From assembly GCA_944392065.1 (NCBI GenBank), contig CALXVO010000001.1:1-38574 (forward strand): a stretch of 38,574 nucleotides of DNA, in the 5' to 3' direction. The notes under the pieces are model-generated. The model saw only the letters and a program-made list of their open reading frames with translations. It was not told the DNA's origin and ran no database searches. The translations under genes were made by a program, and so were the position numbers. This document shows positions 34,021 to 38,574 of the stretch, in pieces; the stretch's first letter is position 1; the number at the start of each line of letters is the position of its first letter. This stretch comes from an uncultured Clostridia bacterium (GTDB taxonomy: Bacteria; Bacillota; Clostridia; TANB77; CAG-508).

Positions 34021-35037
34021 TTACTCCTTCACAATTTGCTTTATCACTTCTGCTCTTTTTATTTCTCTTTCATATCCATCCAAAGTTTTTCCTATGTATT
34101 TTTGTAAATTTCCAGATTTCGTATATAGCTCTAATTTTTTTACTTTATTATCATCTAATTCTTTTATAATGCCTAAATCAGTACCTAATTTTACATCTGA
34201 TAATAACTTTTTGCATTCTTCAGAAGATAATTTACTAGCATAGCTAAGTACACCAAATGCTCTATACACTCTATCCTCTAGCTCTACTTGATTCTTTCCT
34301 AAGAATTTTCTTGCCGTTCTTTCTTGTTCTATTATTTTTTCTGTAATATTTTTTACATTTGCAATTATTTCTTTTTCTGTAATTCCTAATGTTTGATTGT
34401 TAGAAATTTGGTACATATCTCCTTGGTTTTGTGTTCCTTCTCCATATAGTCCTCTTATACTCATACCTAAATTATTAACAATTCTTAAAACCTTCGCTAA
34501 GTTTCCTGTAAGTGTTAAAGCTGGTAAATGTACAATTACCGACGCTTTCATTCCTGTACCAATATTGATAGGAGATGTTGCTAAATATCCAAACTTTTCA
34601 CTATAGGAATATTCTAATATTTCTCCTAGTTTTTCATCAATTTCAACTACTAAATTCATTAGATTTTCTAATTCTTGTCCACTGCCAAATACTTGTAGCT
34701 TTATATGATCATCTTCATTTAGCATAATACAAATATTTTCTTCCTGATTAAGTAAAATTGCTTTTTTGGCATTATTCTTCATTACAAACTCTGGGCTAAT
34801 TAAATGTTTCTCTACTAAACTTAATTTTGTTACATCATCTAAATCTTCCATCTCTATATATTTTAGCCCATATCCTAAACTTGGGACAATTTCTTTTACC
34901 TTTTCTAATATTTTTTCTTGTTCTTCTTTTGAGCATTTGCTAAGAAATTTAAATCCATTTAAATTTCTTACTAGTCTTACTCTAGAACTTACTACTACAT
35001 CTGAATCTTTTCCATTTTGTAAATACCAATTTGCCAT
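34021..35037 (-). CDS. mcsB: Protein arginine kinase McsB
   Basis: Phosphorylates arginines on damaged proteins and CtsR, marking them for ClpCP. Seen: the phosphagen-kinase-like core SSRVRLVRNLNGFKF near residue 17, LNEDDHIKLQVFGSG, YLATSPINIGTGMKASV and RGLYGEGTQNQGDMYQISNQ-like segment (GEG-T, nucleotide loop). 338 residues, normal. The ATG has GGAGG upstream. It is separated from mcsA by 189 nt that hold a long hairpin and no convincing gene. Confidence 0.95.
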   Translation of the reverse strand: MANWYLQNGKDSDVVVSSRVRLVRNLNGFKFLSKCSKEEQEKILEKVKEIVPSLGYGLKYIEMEDLDDVTKLSLVEKHLISPEFVMKNNAKKAILLNQEENICIMLNEDDHIKLQVFGSGQELENLMNLVVEIDEKLGEILEYSYSEKFGYLATSPINIGTGMKASVIVHLPALTLTGNLAKVLRIVNNLGMSIRGLYGEGTQNQGDMYQISNNQTLGITEKEIIANVKNITEKIIEQERTARKFLGKNQVELEDRVYRAFGVLSYASKLSSEECKKLLSDVKLGTDLGIIKELDDNKVKKLELYTKSGNLQKYIGKTLDGYEREIKRAEVIKQIVKE

Positions 35038-35176
35038 TTACCTTCCTCCTATTCTTTAAGTTTCAGAATAGCACCTCCATACTCCATTTTTTCATAGATC
35101 ACCTTGTACTACCCTAATTTATAGCTTTAACTTTTTAATCTATTTCTTCACAGATTATTTATATATTTTTAATCTC

Positions 35177-35214
35177 GTAAGTGCCTCAGGATTTTAATCT
35201 CCCGAAGCATTTAC
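35177..35214 (-). promoter_or_regulatory. Long hairpin between mcsA and mcsB
   Basis: Arms at 35177-35191 and 35200-35214 pair over 15 positions with one mismatch and two G-U pairs, loop 8 nt, soon after the mcsA stop. No U-run follows on the minus strand, so it may mark RNA processing or partial attenuation rather than full termination. Confidence 0.5.
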
Positions 35215-35226
35215 TTTTTTAATGTT

Positions 35227-35808
35227 TTATTCTTCTTTTCTATTATTCTTTTTATTGCTATCTTTCTTCTCCTGCTTTTCTAAGCTCTTAATCTCGTCAC
35301 GTATTTTTGCTGCCTCTTCATATTTTTCTTCTTTAATAGCTTTTTGTAAATCTTTTTGTAATTTTTCTAACTTACTTTCTTCTTTCTTAACTGTTTTTTT
35401 CATAGGAACATCTTCTCCTGTACTTGGTGTAACTTCACGATAGCCTCTTCCTATATGTCTTGTTGCTCCCTGCAAATTTTTAAGAATTGGAGTGATTCTA
35501 TCTTCGAATAAATCATAACAACTACTACATCCAAATTCACCACTATTTACAAAATCATCAAATATTGTTCCACAACTTTTACATTGCAAAGTTTGTGTTC
35601 CCATAAAACTTGGTACTAAGCTATCATTATAATCATTAAAGAAATCACTTAAGAAACTAGAGAAATTAATTGGCATGCTAAAATTCATATCTTTTAATCC
35701 TAATTCTCTAGCACATTTATCGCAAAGATTCATCTCCTTTTTTACGCCATTTATAACTTGCGTATATCGAAAAGTCACTTCGTTTTTTCCACAATTTTGA
35801 CACATCAT
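35227..35808 (-). CDS. mcsA: McsA, zinc-finger activator of McsB
   Basis: A 193-residue adaptor that activates McsB and takes part in CtsR control. Seen: two zinc-binding pairs at the start (CQNCGK...CDKCARELG), a second set (CKSCGTIFDDF...CSSCYDLF) and a C-terminal UVR coiled-coil motif (LQKAIKEEKYEEAAKIRDEI). The tail is very rich in Lys, Asn and Glu. The first ATG at 35808 has GGAGG 8 nt upstream. Second gene of the CtsR operon. Confidence 0.93.
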   Translation of the reverse strand: MMCQNCGKNEVTFRYTQVINGVKKEMNLCDKCARELGLKDMNFSMPINFSSFLSDFFNDYNDSLVPSFMGTQTLQCKSCGTIFDDFVNSGEFGCSSCYDLFEDRITPILKNLQGATRHIGRGYREVTPSTGEDVPMKKTVKKEESKLEKLQKDLQKAIKEEKYEEAAKIRDEIKSLEKQEKKDSNKKNNRKEE

Positions 35809-35931
35809 AATAATTACCTCCTTTAAATTTATTAATCTATGTGTTAACTTTTTTGTAAGTTTAGTCTATTTAAATAGATTTTGTGTCTTTCATTTTGCTC
35901 CATTTAAATATCTCCTATATGTTTTATCTTT

Positions 35932-36384
35932 CTATTCGTCTTCTACTAAATTGATTAGCATATTCTTAAAAATTTTTGCACGTACTTCATCTTTTATATT
36001 TTGCGGGATGGTAAGTACATTGTCACTAGTTGCAACTTTTAATAGCTTTGCTTCTTTTTCAGTTACAACACCATATGATAGAAAATTACTTAAGAATATA
36101 TCTACCTCTTGTGATGTAATTTTGTCACCTATGCTTGAAATAGTATGCATTAAATAATTGCTTTTGGTAGTATTTATCTTACGTATGCTAATGTGACCAC
36201 CGCCACCTCTTTTGCTTTCTACATAATATCCTTGTGATGGTTTAAATCTAGTTGAGATAACATAGTTTATCTGTGATGGCACACAATTAAAATATTCTGC
36301 TAGGTCATTTCTTTGTATTTCTACATAATCTTCCTCATCAAATAATTCTTTTATAAATTCTTCTATCATATCCGACATTCTCAT
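35932..36384 (-). CDS. ctsR: CtsR, repressor of class III heat-shock genes
   Basis: A dimeric winged-helix repressor that binds heptad repeats in front of clp genes and is inactivated on heat stress. Seen: MSDMIEEFIKELF, the DNA-recognition stretch CVPSQINYVISTRFKPSQGY, and the conserved glycine wing ESKRGGGGHISI. I chose the ATG at 36384, which matches the family start and has GGAAG 8 nt upstream; an ATG 5 codons earlier would place that site inside the gene. About 150 residues. A CtsR operator at 36424-36441 indicates autoregulation. Confidence 0.95.
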   Translation of the reverse strand: MRMSDMIEEFIKELFDEEDYVEIQRNDLAEYFNCVPSQINYVISTRFKPSQGYYVESKRGGGGHISIRKINTTKSNYLMHTISSIGDKITSQEVDIFLSNFLSYGVVTEKEAKLLKVATSDNVLTIPQNIKDEVRAKIFKNMLINLVEDE

Positions 36385-36423
36385 TTTTATCACTTCCATT
36401 CTTTCGTGTTTTATTGTGTTGAC

Positions 36424-36441
36424 TTTGACTTTCTTTGACCT
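36424..36441 (-). promoter_or_regulatory. CtsR operator
   Basis: AGGTCAAAGAAAGTCAAA on the minus strand matches the known heptad consensus (A/GGTCAAA-N3-A/GGTCAAA) and spans the predicted start of ctsR transcription. A further GTCAA follows. Confidence 0.9.
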
Positions 36442-36450
36442 ACAATATAT

Positions 36451-36478
36451 ATTATACTCCGTTTTTATAAAATGTCAA
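36451..36478 (-). promoter_or_regulatory. Promoter of the ctsR operon
   Basis: TTGACA (36478-36473), a 16-nt spacer and TATAAT (36456-36451) on the minus strand, directly before the CtsR operator. Confidence 0.85.
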
Positions 36479-36507
36479 CAGTTTTTTAAAAATTTTCCCA
36501 TGAATTC

Positions 36508-36530
36508 GCCCCCCGCAATTTGCGGGGGGC
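36508..36530 (-). terminator. GC-rich hairpin ending the mini-ORF transcript
   Basis: 10-bp perfect arms GCCCCCCGCA and TGCGGGGGGC around ATT, exceptional in this AT-rich region. The nearest T-run on the minus strand starts about 15 nt later, so it is a strong block but not a textbook terminator. Confidence 0.6.
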
Positions 36531-36545
36531 AAGGAATATTGCTTA

Positions 36546-36578
36546 TTAAACGAATCCTACAGGATACCGCATTCTCAC
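36546..36578 (-). CDS. Mini-ORF 3, decapeptide of the RYxxGF type
   Basis: GTG at 36578 and TAA at 36548-36546; AAGGAGGAG (36595-36587) lies 8 nt upstream. The predicted peptide is MRMRYPVGFV (the GTG read as Met). It shares the pattern MxxRYxxGFx and the 33-nt length with mini-ORF 2, and the two coding stretches are clearly related at the DNA level (CGGTAT common). The function is unknown; a leader, signalling or toxin peptide, or an RNA device that recruits ribosomes, are all possible. Confidence 0.55.
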   Translation of the reverse strand: MRMRYPVGFV

Positions 36579-36629
36579 TGCGTTGTCTCCTCCTTCTTGC
36601 CTAGTTAGGCTCGGTTTTTATGTTCGTTT

Positions 36630-36662
36630 TTAGGTAAACCCCGTAGTATACCGTGCTCCCAT
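36630..36662 (-). CDS. Mini-ORF 2, decapeptide of the RYxxGF type
   Basis: ATG at 36662 and TAA at 36632-36630; GGAGGAGG lies 9 nt upstream. The predicted peptide is MGARYTTGFT. It lies between two other mini-ORFs in one short transcript. The duplicated unit (Shine-Dalgarno site plus 33-nt frame) suggests tandem duplication followed by divergence that kept the peptide pattern. Confidence 0.55.
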   Translation of the reverse strand: MGARYTTGFT

Positions 36663-36698
36663 CGGTTAGTTCCTCCTCCGGCTTAGTGCCAGCTGGTA

Positions 36699-36752
36699 TC
36701 ACATCTCTTTTTTAACATTACTCTTCGTACGTTTTTGCATAAGCATAAGCAT
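36699..36752 (-). CDS. Mini-ORF 1, 17-residue basic peptide
   Basis: ATG at 36752 and TGA at 36701-36699; AAGGAGG lies about 9 nt upstream. The peptide is MLMLMQKRTKSNVKKEM; its first codons come from three tandem copies of a 6-bp unit (ATGCTT). It is the first frame after a perfect promoter. It does not resemble mini-ORFs 2 and 3. Confidence 0.45.
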   Translation of the reverse strand: MLMLMQKRTKSNVKKEM

Positions 36753-36801
36753 AAGCAATTTCCTCCTTCTTATATTTTGCTTGTTATCAAGCACTATAAA
36801 C

Positions 36802-36830
36802 ATTATACCACAAGCTTCTGGTTATGTCAA
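36802..36830 (-). promoter_or_regulatory. Perfect sigma-A promoter of the mini-ORF transcript
   Basis: TTGACA (36830-36825), a 17-nt spacer and TATAAT (36807-36802) on the minus strand. The start is predicted near 36795, so the RNA would be about 270-300 nt. Confidence 0.85.
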
Positions 36831-36839
36831 CTTTTTTTG

Positions 36840-37055
36840 CTATTTCGTCATATCATCTATTTCCTTTGCTCTTTTTTTCTGTCTTTCTGGTGTAAGCCAT
36901 GCAAAATATGAAGAAATAAATTCGCCATATTTTGTAGTGTCTTCTACATTCTCATCCTCTTGATTAGTATTTATTTTTTCCATATTATGGCCTACATTGT
37001 CTTTTTCTATCTCATTTTGTTTTATTTCATTATACTGTTTTTTGTTTTTATCCAT
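36840..37055 (-). CDS. Small hydrophilic hypothetical protein
   Basis: A 71-residue protein with no membrane segment, rich in Lys, Glu, Asn and Asp. The first 40 residues look disordered; the end (GEFISSYFAWLTPERQKKRAKEIDDM) could form one or two helices. The ATG at 37055 has GGAGG about 10 nt upstream, which supports a real gene. The consensus promoter at 36802-36830 starts about 10 bp after its stop, so the next transcript is separate. I do not recognise the family. Confidence 0.65.
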   Translation of the reverse strand: MDKNKKQYNEIKQNEIEKDNVGHNMEKINTNQEDENVEDTTKYGEFISSYFAWLTPERQKKRAKEIDDMTK

Positions 37056-37261
37056 AAAAAATGCACCTCCAATAATAAACTACTTAGCTAGCATTTTAGA
37101 TTTTGTATTAAAACTATATTTAATATATCTCTTAGAATACATAATATTTTTCTTTTTAGCTTTTCGTTTTTTAATTAGTTTGTGCATTATCTTTTTACAT
37201 ATACTTTTTTATTCTTATTTTTTCCCTGCATTTTTTAGAATGTTTCTTATCTTTCTTTTTA

Positions 37262-37400
37262 GGTCTGTCCCCCAAACGACAAAAGTTGTGGTTTTTTGTC
37301 CTGTCCCTATTATATGAAAAATCGCAAATTTTTCCATATAACAAGGTTAAGTTACCTTGGGCCGTGCGTATTTGCGAAGCAAAACGCTACAAAAGGCAAA
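37262..37400. repeat. Hairpin-rich non-coding stretch after the HAD gene
   Basis: Three inverted repeats in a row: GCGTATTTGC/GCAAAACGC (37366-37387, one bulge), CAAGGT/ACCTTG (37343-37359) and TATATG-AAAAAT/ATTTTTCCATATA (37311-37340). They are followed by a GTCTGTCCCCCAAACGAC ... GTCCTGTCCC stretch that looks like a dispersed clostridial GTCCC-type repeat. The rest of the interval 37056-37261 is AT-rich and holds no well-supported gene. The hairpins probably end HAD-gene transcription. Confidence 0.45.
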
Positions 37401-37410
37401 GCCACTTTTC

Positions 37411-38274
37411 TTATAACGCCACTGCTTCTGCTACGCCGTCCTCGTTATTGCTAGCCACTACTTTATCTGCTATCTCTTTTATACATGGTGCACTATTTCC
37501 CATAGCTACTCCCATTCCAGCATTTTCTATCATCAACTTGTCATTAACATTATCGCCAATTGCCATTATTTCTTCTCTTCTTATATCCAATTTATCTGCC
37601 AACCATTCAATTGCATTCCATTTGTCTACATTCTCACTTGTTATTTCGGTATAATAATATTCAAGCGATACCTCTTCTGTACCAGCTTTTATTATTTTTC
37701 TTGTCATGTGTGCTACATCTAATACATCTATATTTTTTATGTTTCTTAATTTCTTGATAATACTACTAAATATGATACTACTCTTATCGCTTATCGTAAA
37801 TTTTAAAATATTTTCATTTTCTAAATTTTCTACATAGTTATAAATATTTTCCACCAAATTTATTTTTGTTTTTCTATAATCTGCCTTATTTGCATTTTCC
37901 TGATGATAAAATAAAACATTATTACTTAACGTTTTTGCTATAACCATACTTTCTGTATATACATTATAATAAATACTATTTTCTTCGCAAATTTTAATAA
38001 TTTGAAGGGCTTTTTTCTTATCAATAAATTTATCGTATATTATTTCTTCTTTTTGTAAATCATATATTAAGGATCCATTTCCACAAATAATATATTTCGT
38101 ATTTCCAATTTCATTTGCTAAATTTTTTACAGAATTACTTGATCTACCAGAGGATAATACGATTTCTGCTCCCTTTTTTTGAGCTTCCTGTAATGCTATT
38201 TTATTTTTTTCAGAAATTTGTCCGTAAGAATTAAGTAAGGTTCCATCTAAATCAATTGCTATTAATTTGTACAT
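37411..38274 (-). CDS. HAD-superfamily hydrolase, Cof type
   Basis: A Cof/YidA-like sugar or cofactor phosphatase of the HAD superfamily, class IIB cap, about 287 residues. Seen: motif I IAIDLDGTLLN with the nucleophile Asp, motif II LSSGRSS, a lysine in the cap-core junction, and motif IV AIGDNVNDKLMIENAGMGVAMGNS. The substrate cannot be predicted. The ATG at 38274 is preferred: GGAGG lies 14 nt upstream and overlaps the in-frame ATG 7 codons earlier, which itself has no site. It stands alone, divergent from the gene at the right edge. Confidence 0.92.
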   Translation of the reverse strand: MYKLIAIDLDGTLLNSYGQISEKNKIALQEAQKKGAEIVLSSGRSSNSVKNLANEIGNTKYIICGNGSLIYDLQKEEIIYDKFIDKKKALQIIKICEENSIYYNVYTESMVIAKTLSNNVLFYHQENANKADYRKTKINLVENIYNYVENLENENILKFTISDKSSIIFSSIIKKLRNIKNIDVLDVAHMTRKIIKAGTEEVSLEYYYTEITSENVDKWNAIEWLADKLDIRREEIMAIGDNVNDKLMIENAGMGVAMGNSAPCIKEIADKVVASNNEDGVAEAVAL

Positions 38275-38545
38275 ATTTTGTGTTTTTACCTCCATTTAAG
38301 TTGATTTTGCTGAAAATAATATATGTTCTCAACTGTGAACAGTGACTATATATTTTAAATTTATAACTTTAGTTATTATCAACCGATTTTTTATACATTA
38401 TACCATTTAATTTTTGTAATACAATAATTTCTCAAAAATTTCCAGTTTAATTTTATGATATCTGTGCATGATATTTAATGAAAAAGTACTTATACTTTTT
38501 CAAGAGTACAAAAATAAATTATCACATTCTAGGAGGTGAATGATA

Positions 38546-38574
38546 ATGGCATATTCAAACAGCAATACAAAAGT
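38546..38574 (+). CDS. Partial gene, probable alpha/beta-type small acid-soluble spore protein
   Basis: Only the first 9 codons and two bases are visible: MAYSNSNTK. ATG at 38546 has AGGAGG 9 nt upstream; an ATG two codons earlier is too close to it. The Asn/Ser-rich start fits alpha/beta SASPs, which coat spore DNA. Upstream, TGCATGA and CTTATAC about 18 nt apart could be a sigma-G-like promoter, and GAAAAAGTA/TACTTTTTC is a 9-bp inverted repeat. It is the only sizeable plus-strand gene. The identity is tentative because so little is seen. Confidence 0.5.

Noticed and set aside
35063..35095. Minus-strand 10-codon frame (MKKWSMEVLF) in the mcsA-mcsB gap
   Set aside because: Only a weak AAGGTG site precedes it, and it has no partner or repeat. 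It is the same length as the mini-ORFs at 36546-36662 but does not share their pattern.
37080..37187. Minus-strand 35-codon frame for a very basic peptide, 16-25 nt before the ribosome site of the 36840-37055 gene
   Set aside because: No good Shine-Dalgarno site, and Lys/Asn/Ile/Tyr codons dominate as expected for random AT-rich sequence. Conservation would be needed to call it.

Overview
The window reads as a low-GC chromosome segment of an endospore-forming member of the Clostridia. By eye it is roughly 30% GC. Support comes from strong GGAGG ribosome binding sites, a dipicolinate synthase subunit gene, a likely SASP gene at the right edge, a ctsR-mcsA-mcsB-clpC operon and a meso-DAP-type MurE motif. 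I cannot name a species. Every sizeable gene lies on the minus strand except the partial gene at the right edge, so operons read from high to low coordinates. I see no rRNA, tRNA, transposase or CRISPR array.

Layout from left to right. 1-2462: end of a type IV pilus assembly operon (a PilM-PilN fusion, PilO, and the first codons of a further gene) with its promoter. 2546-4356: uppP and dpaA. 4484-9841: a four-gene operon of a Cys/Met PLP enzyme, a diaminopimelate epimerase fused to MurE, pyrophosphatase and a membrane TPR protein. 10085-12796: a short cell-wall-binding-repeat protein, an ABC transporter gene with an apparent in-frame internal deletion, and a hemolysin III/PAQR-like protein, with fold-back repeats between them. 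12969-14528: an LCP-family cell-wall polymer ligase. 15157-29544: a twelve-gene Wzx/Wzy-type surface polysaccharide operon from the PglF-like dehydratase (29544) down to galE (15157). 29821-30150: a MITE-like element abutting ldh. 31554-36384: the CtsR heat-shock operon. 36490-36830: a short transcript of tandem mini-ORFs. 36840-38274: a small hydrophilic protein and a HAD phosphatase. 38546-end: start of a probable SASP gene on the plus strand.

How the genes work together. Wall synthesis is a theme: DapF-MurE makes meso-DAP and adds it to the UDP-MurNAc peptide, UppP recycles the lipid carrier, the polysaccharide operon builds a lipid-linked glycan, and the LCP protein next to it could attach that glycan to peptidoglycan. 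The glycan probably starts with a 6-deoxy-HexNAc phosphate. A PglF-like 4,6-dehydratase, a WbpV-like ketoreductase and a monotopic phosphoglycosyl transferase form the first three genes, and no aminotransferase is present.

The least expected content lies between genes. Two loci (14698-15070 and 31240-31486) have the architecture of par/Fst type I toxin-antitoxin modules: a tiny hydrophobic ORF and a short convergent antisense RNA share one bidirectional terminator. The second also has a 13-bp direct repeat that makes the antisense RNA complementary to the toxin start codon. At 36546-36752 three mini-ORFs with strong Shine-Dalgarno sites sit behind a perfect consensus promoter, and two of them encode related decapeptides (pattern MxxRYxxGFx). 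Neither toxin-like peptide nor the decapeptides match a family I can name.
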